In this document: piece after piece, positions 1-11,619 of the stretch
Layout: each line of letters starts with the position of its first letter
Position numbering within the stretch: position 1 is the stretch's first letter
Assembly: GCF_901000735.1 (NCBI RefSeq)
Contig: NC_081545.1
Span: 16,375,745-16,439,744 of the forward strand
Reading direction: 5' to 3'
DNA from: Corylus avellana
Lineage: Eukaryota > Streptophyta > Magnoliopsida > Fagales > Betulaceae
DNA length: 64,000 bases
Notes under the pieces: generated by a model
Seen by the model: only the letters and a program-made list of their open reading frames with translations
Database searches by the model: none
What the model was told of the DNA's origin: nothing
Made by a program: the position numbers and the translations under genes

Positions 1-1240
1 ATTATTGATATTACCCACAAGAACCAATTCTGACTTGGTGAGGTAAATTTTCTAACTGGAGGCAACTTCATAGGCATAAGAATAAGGCACTGAGAAAGTG
101 TATATGTTCTAGGTTTGCCTTACAAAAAAGCAGGGTATCATCCGCAAATAGTAGATGAGAAATATGAATCAAACTAGAGTTACTAAACCCCATAGAAATG
201 CTTGAGAGAAATCCCCATCTATAATAGCGGATAGCATTTTACTCGAAGCCTCCATAACTATGAGAAATAACAATGGAGATAAAGGATCACCCAATCACAA
301 ACTGCGAGAGCTGTTGAAGAAAATAGGAGTACCATTTACCAAAATAGAAAAGCGCACCGAAAAAATACAATGCTAGTAGCCAATTATGCCATTTATCGCC
401 AAAACCACATCTCCTTAGCAAGTAAAATAAGAACTCCTAATTAACATGATCATTGGCCTTCTCATTATCCAATTTGCAAAGCACACATAGCTCACCTGAT
501 ATGATCCTACTATCTAGGCATATTGGAGCTTTGAGATGATCTTCTCTACAACCCTTTTCAATCTAGTGGCTAGAACTTTGGCAATTTCTTCGAAATGAGA
601 GCAATGAAAGTAGCATTGACGCATTTTTCAAGCTTGCTACTAGCATGAAGCCCATGAAATACCTCATAACATCTTTTCTTTTCTTTTTTGATAAGTAATG
701 TTGTGTATATCAAAAAGCGTAAGGCACCCCTAAGTACATGGGAAGTATACACAGGAAAACCAAAGCTAGCCCACAAAATGGCCCCCATAAAAGAAATCTA
801 AGACCCAAAGAAGCCCTAAACTCCTAAGACCCTCATAACATCTTTAATCACCTCCTAGCAAGTTTGGAAGAAAACCATAGTAAAACCATCAGGTTGAGGC
901 GCCTTGTCCCTGTTCATACCTTTCACCACCTCTAGTACCTCACTCTCCTCAAACGGACACTCTAACCAAGTGGCCACCTCCTCATCAATGGAATCAAATG
1001 GAAGGCCATCCAATTTGCGCCACCAACTAAACTATTTTGTAAACAATCTGTTATAGAAATGCACAATGTGCTCCATGATCACAAATTGATCCGAAGTAAC
1101 TAAACCATTAACCACCATCAACTTGATGGAATTATAATAACTGAATTATGCCTTGCGAGCTTAATCTCGAGATCAAACTCAGCTTTATACAACTTGAACC
1201 TCATAGTCCAGGTCATATTAACGCGACAAACCAATGTCCC
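1..1240 (-). mobile_element. degraded L1-type LINE fragment (reverse transcriptase part)
   Basis: On the minus strand this stretch decays from a plant L1 reverse transcriptase. Around 135-165 it reads [10 protein letters not shown] (the catalytic FADD box). Around 230-300 it reads GDPLSPLLF-IVMEA. Around 540-590 there is a SKVLATRLK-like block, and near 880-910 KMNRDKAP-PDGF. The region to about 1200 aligns by eye with 6270-6950 of the better preserved LINE in this window. Many stops and indels make it inactive and old. It has the same orientation as the TPT gene and probably lies in that gene's next intron. The end near 1240 is approximate. Confidence 0.7.
677..830 (-). mobile_element. 5'-truncated LINE copy (3' end only) with 15-bp target duplication
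   Basis: A 154-bp insert in the older LINE. On the minus strand it ends with GTATACTTCCCATGTAC..., then an A-rich tail (TCAAAAAAGAAAAG), matching the 3' end of the large LINE at 3678-3760. It is flanked by perfect direct repeats CCTCATAACATCTTT at 662-676 and 831-845. Tail, truncation and a 15-bp duplication are the signature of target-primed reverse transcription. Confidence 0.75.
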
Positions 1241-2125
1241 CATAAACATAATAACTACTAGTATACCTTTAGCTCACATATGAATCAATGACAACCATAA
1301 GATAATCAAAATCATTTTTCCAATCAACCTATTGCGACACCCAGAAAGCTTGATAGCATTTGAATACAGGATAGGCATGCTTTGGATGGATTGTTGAGTT
1401 AAATCACTTTGTAGTTTGTTGCCCTATCTAACTAATGGTTTGGAGAATCATTGGATCAAGATGAATGTAATGAGAGGAGCTAATTTAGAAATCAAGGCTT
1501 GGTTACTGAATAAGCGCAAACTATATACATATAAGCGCAAAGGGGCTTGGTTACTGAATGTTACAAACACAAAACCATGCTTGATAGCTGATGAAGAAAA
1601 AGGGAAACCACAAGTTGTTGCACATATTCACCTAAGAACAAATATACCATCCCACTTTCTTCTAGAAATAGGGATAGCTTTCACCACCTGGCTACATAAC
1701 CAAGGCACAGAAAGGGTGTGGTAGATCCAATGTTCGAATCTTATGTAGAATAGTTTTGATGTGGAATTAATTTTTAGAATTTTAGAACTATGAAGAAGTG
1801 TTCAAGAAATTGAAAGATCCACCTGAAGAACAATAGATGATGACATATTTAATTCTTAATGACAATCATAGCACAACATTCATGTATGATATATGAAAAG
1901 GGGACTGGTAATAAAACTCGGTTGACAAGAGATTCACCTGAAAGCAAAAGCAAATAAAAGGAGAAATATAGGAGACGCAGATTTACACTGCACAACAAAA
2001 GAAGGGTTAGATTCAAAATGTTCACTTAGAACCTTAAAAATAATGGAATGTGGATTTACTAAGAATAAAAGTTATTGAGAAGACACGTATTTCATGGTAA
2101 CATAATACAGTAAAAGAAAACCAAC
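1241..2125. other. intronic sequence, nothing recognised
   Basis: Non-coding by inspection. A 102-codon open frame on the plus strand (1416-1724) has no family resemblance and an internal repeated phrase (KRK...AWLLN), so it is not annotated as a gene. The segment probably belongs to the intron following exon 3 of the TPT gene. Confidence 0.4.
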
Positions 2126-2211
2126 CATTGTGGCAAATGTGACTGATATAAAAACAAGGGATGCGTTGCTCAGGTTAACGTCCATTGCTGTTCCAAGAGC
2201 CGTTGGTACAA
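2126..2211 (-). CDS. TPT-family transporter gene, coding exon 3
   Basis: 86-bp exon lying 10.3 kb downstream of exon 2 in gene direction. The acceptor is a pyrimidine-rich ttgcctttcacag (rc of 2212 onward). The first two bases complete the V codon left open by exon 2, and the frame then reads VPTALGTAMDVNLSNASL and VFISVTFATM, the conserved TPT segment that in the Arabidopsis relative directly follows DYF-R. It ends on ATG before donor gttggt, phase 0. The next family block (CKSAAPIF) is not found between 1 and 2125, so at least one more large intron must follow beyond the left edge of the window. Confidence 0.85.
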
Positions 2212-2578
2212 CTGTGAAAGGCAAAGTCCATCTGTAGCATTAGTTGATAGAAAAGTTAATTTAATATGCAATAAAGAAATTTTGCACTAAGAAACTTATA
2301 TGAATTAGAATACTAATTAGAAAACAACAGTATCTGGGCATAAGAGACGACATATTATAAAACATGAAAACAAATCACGAGCAATGAAATCTGAGAATAA
2401 CATAAAATATTTGACCAAATTCTTCTGCAAAATTGTCACTTGTGGACATATTATCTCCCTGTTAGAGATAAAACCTATATCGTACTGGTAATAATTAAAA
2501 TGTAGAATTTAGTACCACTCATGAAGCAAAACAAAGTAGAGTATAATTTATTAACAGGTTGTCCTATATATATACATA

Positions 2579-3015
2579 AAGGTAAAAATGCTCTTGAGGT
2601 CCCTGAGGAATGACTTTTTATCAAATCACTCCTTGAGATTACATTTTATTAATTTGCTCCCTAAGGTTTCAATTGTGATCAAATATATATATATTGATCT
2701 TTTTTATTAAAGGGAACACGTGTCGCCTTCTAATTGGGTATGACATGGCAACACCATTAAAAATTTAATGGAAGATAGTTGAAAGCATACATTTGATAAC
2801 AATTGAAACCTTAGAGAGTAAATCGATAAAATTTAAAACTTAGGGAGTGAATTGGAAAAAATTCATACCTCAAGGACTTTTAAAGTATTTTGGGTTAGTG
2901 GTGAATGGGAACAAGACAGAGATGTGGGCATGGATTTCTATATCAATAAAATTTAAACCTTCAGGAGTGATTTGACAAAAAGCCATACCTCAAGGACCCT
3001 AAAAGCATTTTTCCC
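2579..3015. mobile_element. foldback MITE-like element
   Basis: Begins GGTAAAAATGCTCTTGAGGT and ends ...GGACCCTAAAAGCATTTTTCCC, so the ends are imperfect inverted repeats. The internal arms also pair: the 'CCCTAAGGTTTCAATTG' phrase near 2660-2680 meets 'CAATTGAAACCTTAGAGAG' near 2800-2820. The right third is scrambled by a second, inverted partial copy (see finding). Target duplication is not clear. It is non-autonomous and lies in intron 2 of the TPT gene. Confidence 0.5.
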
Positions 3016-3660
3016 TATAAAAATCCATACCACTTCTCTACCTTGTTACCATTCACCACTAACCCAAAATCCCATTGTCTGTTAAGGTAACTCTTCTAAA
3101 ATGAAAATAAACAAAGATGAGGAGAAACGTCAAAAGGCCACCACGCTCTCAAACTTTACTACATTTGTTTCATTCCCTCAAAAGATTCATTCCACACACA
3201 ACAAAGGTTTCTTCCACCACATAAGAAAGGTAGAACTTCAATCTTCACCCATATCATGATTTAAATGCAAAAGATAAATGATATCAAATCGAATTCATGT
3301 TTTTCTTCTGATTCACATAGCATACATATCAAAGGTTTTAGAGTATTATATGTAAGGAATTCATATTCTCTATTTCTCTCTACTCATCAACACAACATGG
3401 TATCAGAAAATTGATCCAAAACTCTAACACTAAAATAGTAATTTTTCTCATCTTTCTCTTTCCGCCATACAATCATATAAACATCAAGGCCTGTTGACTT
3501 GGCCCTACTCGTTTTCATCCTGTCTCCCAGTAATTTGGTTTGGATTTTTGAAGTTGTTTAATATGCTAAAACTTTATTTTTCAATTCTTGAACAGCATTT
3601 GATCTTGCCCAAAATTTAGTTGTTTTGTTACCATGGAAGTGCTTCAACAACCTTTGATTA
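3016..3660. other. intron 2 sequence, nothing recognised
   Basis: AT-rich intronic sequence between the foldback element and the LINE. The phrase at 3017-3075 is inverted relative to 2886-2945. There is no coding or RNA signal. Confidence 0.4.
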
Positions 3661-3758
3661 TCTACGTTAGTTTCTTTTTTTTAATAAATAAGTGATTTAT
3701 TGAAAAGTGCAAAGGGGCGCAACCCTAGTACACAGGAAGTATACAAAGAAAGGCCCCA

Positions 3759-6700
3759 CTAAAGGCAGAAAGAAGAACATAATGATAAAAATTGAGACAT
3801 AGTAGAAAATTGAGGCACACTAAAAGCGTCGGCCCAATGAAACAGAGTTTGAATAAACAACTTTTTGAGCTCTTCCATTGACCTTTCTTGATCTTCAAAA
3901 CACCTTCCATTCCGCTCTCGCCAAATAATCCACATGACGCACAATGGTGCAATTCGCCATACCTCCTTAGTTGAAATATTGCCTTACTGACCGCGCCAAC
4001 AGGCTAACAAATCTACCACTCCTCTAGGCATGACCCAAGTAACAGCAAAAAGAGAGAAAAGCAGACTCCATAAAGCTCGGGCCACTTCATAGTAAAGGAG
4101 AAGATGGTTTACAAACTCGCCATTGTACTTGCACATACAACACCATCCCACCACAATGATACCTCTTTTACGCAAATTATCCAAGGTCAAAATCTTTCCA
4201 AGAGTTGCCGTCCACACAAAGAAACTCTGAATGGAACTTTTACTTTCCATATACTCCTCCACGGGAAAAACGACGTCCCTAAGGAAGAAAGCTTACGAAA
4301 GAAAGACCTAACCTCAAAGATATGTCGTTTAGAAGGAGTCCACCGCATGCAATCCGACACCCCCATGTGATTACAGAAAGCATATAACTTCCCAAAAAAG
4401 GCCATCACCTCCTCTACCTCCCAATCCTGTACTGCCCGTGAAAAATAAACATTCCACTATATAACACCTAGGGGTGCAAACGAGCAGAGCTTAAGCGAGC
4501 TTTCCTTGTTTGGGCTCGGCTTGTTTAAATTTTACTCGAACTCGAGCTCGAACCGAGCTTAAAGACGAGCCAAAAAAATCGAGCTCGACCTCATAATAAA
4601 TCGAGCCGAGCCAAGCCAATTCACGAGCTGACTCTTATATCTAATTTAATTTATTAATTTATTTTTTTATTATAAATTTAAACTTCAAGTACTCTTAAAC
4701 GGCTCAAGAAGCCAGCTTGCATATGAACATTTGCTTAGTCTTGCTAGCGAAGTATGGAGCTCGAGTCAATACAACAAGGCACTTGGTTTCAAAGAGAAAG
4801 GATATGCATCATTTTATAATAAAATGATGCTATTAGAAAAAAAAAAAAAAAAAAATCATCAATTTTTAATATTAATATGAGAAATTATGTGAATAACTAC
4901 CAGTTCGACTCTTATACAAGCTGATCACGAGCTTAGTCGAGTCAAGTCGAGCCGAACTAGCTTCATTTAATATTCGAACTAGGATTCATGTTCACAAAAC
5001 GCTTCATTTAATATTCAAGTCGAACACGAGCCGAGCTTATGTGAGCTGAGCCCGAGCTTGCTCGCGAGACACTTCGCTCACTTAACAGCCCTAATAACAC
5101 CATTGACCAGTTGCATATGATCCCTAACCCATGCCTCCTTATTACTCGCAATTCGAAATAATGCAGGAAATGCTTCCTTTAAGGATTGATCCCTGCACCA
5201 AATATCATGCCAAAATCTAATGTGGGAGCCATCTCCTACTCCAAAGGTAATAAATTTTGAGAAAACGTCCCACCCTCTCCGAATATGTTTCTACACCCCA
5301 ACTCCATAAGGGCCCTCCACTACCTTGGTACACCATCTACCGTTTAGACACCCATACTTAACTTCTACTACCAACCTCTAATATGCTTCCCTTTCTGTTG
5401 CATATCGCCATAACCATTTACCCAATAAAGTGAGATTAAAAGTGCGCAAGTTTCGAATTCCTAAACCACCATCTTGCATGGGAGAACAAATTTGAGCCCA
5501 TTTCACTAGATGGAACTTGGGCTCCTCATTTAGGCCACCCCACAGGAAGTCTCTTCGTAGCTTCTCCAATCTATTCGCCACACTCACAGGAATAGGAAAT
5601 AAAGACAAGAAATACATAGGGAGGTTGGACAAAGTACTTTTGATAAGTGTAAGCCTCCCACCCTTTGATAGATACATTTTCTTCCAACCTGCCAATTTCC
5701 TTCCCATCTTCTCAATAATATCATTCCAAATGGTGGTAGACCTATGAGGCGCCCCCAGAGTAAGACACAAATACCTCATAGGTAATCCTACCACCCTACA
5801 CCCAAAAATGTTAGCCAGCCTATCAATATCCTCTACCTCACCAATTGGAACAATCTCAGACTTGAACAAGTTAATTTTCACTCCCAAGACCACTTCAAAA
5901 CATTGAAAAAGACACCGCAGATTTCTGAGATGTTTCTCATCGGCCCCACAAAGAATCAATGTGTCATCAGCAAATAGCAAATGTGAGACACTGAGACCAG
6001 GATTGTTCCTTGATCCCACTGAAAAACCAGCCACAAGACCACTAGCTTTAGTAGCCTCCATCATTTTACTTAGTTCCTCCATCACAATAACAAACAGAAA
6101 AGGAGATAGTAGATCCCCTTGTTTTATACCACGGGAGCTACTAAAAAACCCTAAGGGTTCTCCATTAATCAAAATTGAATATCGAACTGTAGAAATACAG
6201 AACGCTATCCAATTCCTCCATTTCACCCCAAACCCACTTCGTTGCAATATGAATAGCAAAAACTCTCAATTCACGTGATCATACGCCTTCTCTAAGTCCA
6301 ATTTACATAACAAACCGGGTTCACCAGATCTAAGCCGGCTATCAATACATTCATTAGCTATCAGAACTGAATCTAGAATCTGTCTCCCCTTGATATACGC
6401 ATTTTGAGACTTCAATATTATCTTCTCTAACACATTTTTCAGTCGATTCGCTAGTACTTTGGAAATCAATTTATACACAATGCCCACCAAACTAATAGGT
6501 TGAAAGTCCTTTAACTCCTCCGCCCTTGCTTTTTTTGGAATAAGCGCTATAAATGTTGCATTAAGGCTTTTTTGAAACCTCCCCTTGTTGTGGAAATCTC
6601 TGAAAACAGCCATTATATCTTCTTTAATTACTTCCCAACATGTTTGCACAAAACCCAATGAGAAACCATCAGGGCCTGGGGATTTGTCTCCTTGTAACTC

Positions 6701-8035
6701 CTTTACCACCTCTAGCACCTCACTTTCTTCAAAATCCCTTTCTAACCACAAACCTTCCTCACTTCCAATAGATTGAAATGATAAAGCATCCGGTATAGGC
6801 CTCCGACTACAGCTTTTAGTGAACAATTGTGTATAGAACTGAACAATGTGCACCTTGATATCAGTGGCTTCCGAAGACAAAGAACCATTGATAATTAAAG
6901 ACTCAATGGCATTATTTCTCTTGTTTGAATTTGCCACTCTGTGAAAGAATTTGGTATTCTTGTCTCCCTCCCTTAACCATAGAGCCCGAGATTTCTGACG
7001 CCAGCTTATCTCCTCACACAACAACAATCTCTCCAACTCCAAAGATAACTCATCTCTGCGCCTCCTTTCCTCCTTGTTCAACCCTTGACCTTCCCCACAG
7101 ATATCAAGCTCCCTTATACCATCCAATAACACCTTCTTCAGTTTACCAACATGCCCAAAAACTTCATTATTCCATCGTCGCAAGTCACCTTTCAAAGCTT
7201 TCAATTTGCATGATAGCACATAGCTAGGACTCCCATTAAATTGATAAGATTGCCACTAGGTTTTCACCTAATCCACAAACCCCTCAGATTTCAACCACAT
7301 ATTCTCAAACTTGAAGTATCCTCCTCTTCTCTTCCTTTCTCCACAGTCAAGTAAAATAGGAGAGTGATCCGACAATAGACAAGGTAGTCGTCTCTAAACC
7401 ACATTAGGAAACCTCTCTTCCCATCTAGGAGATAAAAGAAATCTGTCAAGCCTAGACCAGCAATGATTATTTGACCAAGTGTATTGTCCACCCACCAAAG
7501 GGATGCCATTAGGCCCTAATCAAAAATGAAGCTAGAGAATTCCCTCATAGGACTGGAAGACTGTGCAGCACCTACCCTTTCACTCGGATATCTAATGGCG
7601 TTAAAGTCTCCACCAATGCACCAAGGTACTTCCCACAAACTCATGATGCCTACCAATTCATTCCACAATAGCTGCCTATCATTATCATCATTGGGACCAT
7701 ACATACCTGGCAAAGCCCATTCAAAGTTATCACTGACACTTCGAAAAGAACATACAATGATTAACACCCCACACAAACCTCCAACTTTTCCACCACCCTT
7801 CTATCCCACATAAGCAAAATACCTCCGGAAGCTCCTTGAGACCCTAAATAACACCAATCCATATGTGCACAACCCCAAAAGCTCCTGGCTATCTCCCTAG
7901 CTACATGTTGCAATTTAGTTTCTTGTAAGCATACAATATCCGCTTTCCATTCCCCTATGAAACCCTTAATCTTCATTCGTTTTTCCTCCAAGTTCAACCC
8001 CCTTACATTCCAAGATAAAAAATTTTGGCTTCATT
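3759..8035 (-). pseudogene. LINE ORF2: endonuclease and reverse transcriptase, broken
   Basis: Order along the minus strand: APE-type endonuclease (LSWNVRGLN near 8010; LQETK near 7925; GDFNAI near 7600; SDHSPI near 7360), reverse transcriptase (DFQPISLVG and KGRQILD in 7219-6266; DLEKAYD near 6285; [11 protein letters not shown] near 6115; [11 protein letters not shown] near 5955), and zf-RVT-like tail (FPW-SIWKVKVPFRV near 4255, VNHLL near 4100, WIIWRERNGRCFED near 3920). The reverse transcriptase runs 7219-5378 in one frame with a single TGA at 6266-6268 where the family has Trp (VN-W-EFL). The endonuclease has frameshifts near 7765 and around 7400-7515. A 625-bp hAT MITE splits the tail (4469-5093). 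Confidence 0.85.
4469..5093. mobile_element. non-autonomous hAT element (MITE) inside the LINE
   Basis: Ends TAGGGGTGCAAACGAGC... and, as reverse complement, TAGGGCTGTTAAGTGAGCG, which are hAT-type termini. The insertion has a perfect 8-bp duplication, ATAACACC at 4461-4468 and 5094-5101. The interior is full of GAGCTCGAGC/GCTCGGCTC phrases and can fold on itself. It has no coding capacity. It interrupts the LINE zf-RVT region, so it is younger than the LINE. Confidence 0.85.
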
Positions 8036-8039
8036 AAAC

Positions 8040-10533
8040 CACTGTTGAGCCCCGCCCTTTTCCATTGACCTTGGTTGCAATTCCTTTCTTTCCATCATAA
8101 TTAATAGAACATGACAAACGCTGAAACTCTCGTTTACCTTTGGAGCTTGTTGTTGTAGGTTCCACTACTATGTCAACCACAGGAGGACTTGTTTTGTTCT
8201 TTCAATCAGCTTCAATAGCTCTAAACGTCGCCATCATCTCTTCCTCATGCCCTTCAAGTGACAATCTAACAATACGGCAAAAACCTTTCACTCTTTCCAC
8301 GACCCATTCACAAGCCTCTTTCTTATTCAACTCCTCGCCCTTCATCATGTCCCCCATTTGTACTACCAGAGCCTCACAATCCACCACTTCTTCATCTTCA
8401 AAATGTATTAATTCCATACTAGGGACACACACACATTATCTATTTGCTAACTTGTCACACAGAAGCTCCCCCTATTTGCATCCATTGCATCAACTTGCCG
8501 GATGTTTTCCCCCCTTCAGCAAAAAACACTGACCGTTATAAAACAATTGGCTCACTGTCCGTTGGGGTCCACCAATGTCTTGTAGGCTCCAGAGCTACCC
8601 CTGTCAGCTTTTCCCCCTTATTCTCACTGCCTGGTTGCATCACAGAACAGCCCCCTACGCCAATTGCCGTTAGTATCCAGTTTGGTGCACAACTCCCCTA
8701 AGCAGCCTTTCTCGCAATTTCTTGCCCAAACTGCTTGTCATCCAACTCTGTCTCTGTTTGGCCTAATCCTGACTTATCCTCCATCTCCGGTCTACCATTG
8801 GCAATCTCTATAGTCCATGGATCTCCATTCTTGTGCTCCTGCATTTGCCCAATGGCCTAGACAGCTTTGACTGAATCTTCTGTGACCAACCTGGTCAAAA
8901 CCACTTCTCCGACCTATGCAGCTTTTTCTTGCTCTGTTTTGACCCCTTCTGTGCTAAACCCACCCATATTTGTCGCCAAAGCCATCTCCAGGCCGCCTAC
9001 CAGAAGGTCAGTACTCACCAAAACTTCCCTATTGTTGTTTCCCATGGCGTGTGTGGCTTTTTCTGGCTCAGTCAATCTGTTTGCCCTTGGGAAAAAAGTC
9101 CGGCGCACTGTTCCAATTGGTCTCCGGTGATTTCTCAATCCCCAACTGGCCAAGACGTACCCGCTTTGTACTCACCGAACTTCCCTATCGTCGTTTCCCA
9201 TAGCATGTATGGCTTTGTCTTGCTCAATCGATCTGTTTGCCCCTGGGAAAATCTCCGGCACACTTCTCCGGTTGGTCTCCAGTGATTTATCAGTCATGGT
9301 TAGCCAAGGCGCACCCACTCTGTATTCACCAGAATTGTCCTATCATCATTTCCAATGGCATGTGCAGCTTTGACTGGCTGAATCAATCTGTCTGCCCCTG
9401 GGAAAACCTCCAGCACACTGCTTCGGTTGGTCTCCAATGATTTCTCAGTCACCGGTTGGCCAAGTCGCACCCTCTGCTTCACCCGCCATCTTGCCCTTGT
9501 CTTGGGCTTCCTTCGATAGTATGTTTTCTTATAATATTTGATGGACTACCTGTAAGAAGGCCCACTATCACTAGGCCCCTCCTGGATCTGAAGAATTGTA
9601 TCATGCTTCGTTACTGGGCCCACTTGACTTGTAGCCCCACCCTTCTCACTTATAAAATCCACACAACCAACTAGGTCCATCATTTGATTAGGCTGAAAGT
9701 GACTTGGCCCATCCTCCTTACCCTTATTCCCCTAGTCCATCTCCAGCTTATACAAATAGCTGGCTATTTCCTTTTGAAAGGAAATCAAAATCTCCTTCAA
9801 ACCACGCGTAAAATCTTCCTTAAAATGAGGTTCCAGAATCTTCATTTGTTGCATGGCGTGATCCCTGGACATGATCCCTGTGGACTACACACCTTCCATA
9901 GCAAGTGCTGAAGTCCCTCACCGGCTGCTTTGGTTCCATCGTTGGCCATGAAATCCGGCAAACCTACCACCTCCTCTGTATACGATCCCCCAGGTTGTAC
10001 CTTCGCCGGTGGCTTCACCTTATGCACCCCACTCGTCTGGACTAACAGTATCTTCCCCTCCACCACATCGGCAAATGTCCGCCCAAGAACCACTACTCGT
10101 GTCTGTACTGGCGTAACAATCTTCTTCACATTTTTGCATCCCTCACATGATTTAGATGCTTCAAAAGCCGCCCCATTTGCGAGATACAATGCCTCCAACC
10201 CTGACCTTCGCGCCCCTCCGGTATTACAACAAAACTGCATCTCCCTCCACGTCCATATTCAGTTATCTCCATGAATTTCCCATACTTGTTCATCCTTTTC
10301 TGCAAAAACATGACTGAATCGCCCATTCGATGATCTCTGCATGCACCTATCCCCATTGCTTCTGGCACCAACTCATTCATCATCTTGAGTAACCATACCA
10401 ATCTCGTGACTCCCATGACAACCATACTTAAACTCACCCTTCCCCATTCAATCAACTTGATATTCTGATTCCCATCGCCTGAACGTAACTCGTATAATTT
10501 TGATTCCACGTAAAAATAACCCATGTAACCCAT
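8040..10533 (-). pseudogene. LINE ORF1 (RNA-binding, gag-like), broken
   Basis: Starts with ATG at 10533. The first 135 codons include FVVIPEGREGQGWRHC, typical of the N-terminal domain (DUF4283-like) of plant L1 ORF1 proteins. A frame change near 10130-10240 continues into SGLEALYLANGAAFEASKSC and further. Between 9500 and 8985 the protein consists of tandem repeats of about 52 residues. The C-terminus (8432-8202) reads CEWVVERVKGFCRIVRLSLE, then a GHEEEMMATFRAIE block known from plant LINE ORF1, and the tail near 8110-8090 reads SCSINYDGKK. ORF1 products coat the LINE RNA. Several frameshifts and stops make it a pseudogene. No CCHC knuckle was recognised. Confidence 0.7.
8985..9500 (-). repeat. 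tandem ~156-bp repeats inside LINE ORF1
   Basis: Three consecutive units start at 9034, 9190 and 9345 on the plus strand (156 and 155 bp apart), plus a partial unit at about 8985-9033. Shared plus-strand phrases are TTTCCCAT-GC-TGT, TCTGTTTGCCC-TGGGAAAA, GGTCTCC-GTGATTT and ACTCACC-AA-TT. On the minus strand each encodes about 52 residues with an EKS-ETN ... FP...R/Q...H--G pattern. Unit divergence is roughly 15-25 percent by eye, so the expansion is not recent. Confidence 0.75.
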
Positions 10534-10604
10534 CGTAAAATAAAGAAATCAGAGAAGAGACCTCCGATTTTCTCACGCACTACCCACTCCCTCATGCACT
10601 ACCC

Positions 10605-10628
10605 ATGAGAGAGAGAGAGAGAGAGAGA
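10605..10628. repeat. (GA)n microsatellite in LINE 5' UTR
   Basis: About ten GA dinucleotides just upstream of LINE ORF1; on the LINE strand it reads CT repeats. Confidence 0.8.
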
Positions 10629-10832
10629 ACATTTTCCAAGAAAATACCTCTGAATCTACTTTCCCGTCTACAACTAGCAGCTTAAATGCCTAGTTGTTTT
10701 AGTTTTGTTCTATGTGAGTTTCTTTAAAGTCAATGGTGCCTTGATTCGTATATTTTTATTGTTGAACATTCATTACTATAAGTTGTTTATCAATTTCCTT
10801 CCAATTTTGATACAAGTTTGTTATGTGACTTA

Positions 10833-11323
10833 GGGATAAATGCAAAATCCGTCAATGTGGTTAGCCTAAATTACAAATCGTTCCACGTGGTATTAAAAGT
10901 AATTCAAAGGTCCTAGGGGTGGGCCAAAATAACAATTTAGTCCTTGCAGTCAAATTCCGTCAAAACACTTGATGGATTTCGTTAATGTGCTACGTCAACA
11001 CCAATAAAATAATGACACATGTCACTCTTAATAAAAAAATATATAAATATATAAAACTAATAATATAATAGAGTTTTAATTTTTTAGTTTTATATATTTA
11101 TATTTTTAATCTTTTTTTTTATTATTAAGAGTGACATGTGTCATCATTTTATTGATGCTAACGTGGCACACTAACTGAATCTGTCAAGTGTTTTGACAGA
11201 ATTTGACTATAGGAATTAAATTGCTATTTTGGCCTACCCCAAAGACCTTTGAATTACTTTTTATACCATAGGGAACGATTTATAATTTAAGCCAACCATA
11301 GGAACTGATTTTACATTTATCCC
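10833..11323. mobile_element. foldback MITE, probably Mutator-like
   Basis: Two arms of about 230 bp are inverted copies: left GGGATAAATGCAAAATC... with ACACATGTCACTCTTAATAA, right TTATTAAGAGTGACATGTGT ... GATTTTACATTTATCCC. They meet in an AT-rich loop near 11060-11100. The flanks TGTGACTTA (10824-10832) and TATGATTTA (11324-11332) agree in 7 of 9 positions, differing only by transitions, as expected for an ageing 9-bp Mutator-type duplication. No coding capacity; lies in TPT intron 2. Confidence 0.65.
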
Positions 11324-11619
11324 TATGATTTAATATGCACAACAATTAGTTGATTGATTGAGTCATGAAGGTCTAAGTTGTGACTGGTTAAATTGCAGTC
11401 TAAGTTGTTTATTGGTCAATCCTTTGTAGATTGCCAAATTCGCATTTATTGTAATGGCTGAAACTAATTAATCAGCTTTGGTTTCTCCTGTTTCTGCATC
11501 TGATAACGTTGCCATGCAAATAACTACAATGCAGTCAAATCTAGTTAAGATACTTTTTGGGTATAGAGGTTGCTAGATCAAAAAACAGTATTGTTTTAAG
11601 TTACAAATCTTCTTGAAGA

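Larger units (their letters stand above)
3678..10708 (-). mobile_element. near full-length L1-type LINE inserted in TPT intron 2
   Basis: A non-LTR retrotransposon of about 7.0 kb including a 0.6-kb nested MITE. Reading the minus strand: 5' UTR (10708-10534), ORF1 (10533 to about 8040), ORF2 with endonuclease, reverse transcriptase and zf-RVT-like tail (about 8035-3759), and a 3' end with GTATACTTCCTGTGTACTAG and an A-rich tail (T-run at 3678). Possible target duplications are TCTACGTTAGTTTCTTT (3661-3677) and TCTATGTGAGTTTCTTT (10709-10725), 15 of 17 identical. Orientation is the same as the host gene. Both ORFs carry stops and frameshifts, so it is inactive, but the domain series is complete. 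Confidence 0.85.

Noticed and set aside
1416..1724. 102-codon plus-strand open frame as a gene
   Set aside because: No family resemblance, internal duplicated phrase, inside a repeat-rich intron, no splice or promoter context.
5517..7227. Plus-strand open frames over the LINE reverse transcriptase
   Set aside because: They are antisense readings of the LINE ORF2; the minus-strand frame carries the known motifs.
8867..9440. Several plus-strand open frames of 67-118 codons
   Set aside because: They arise from the tandem repeat in LINE ORF1 read on the wrong strand.
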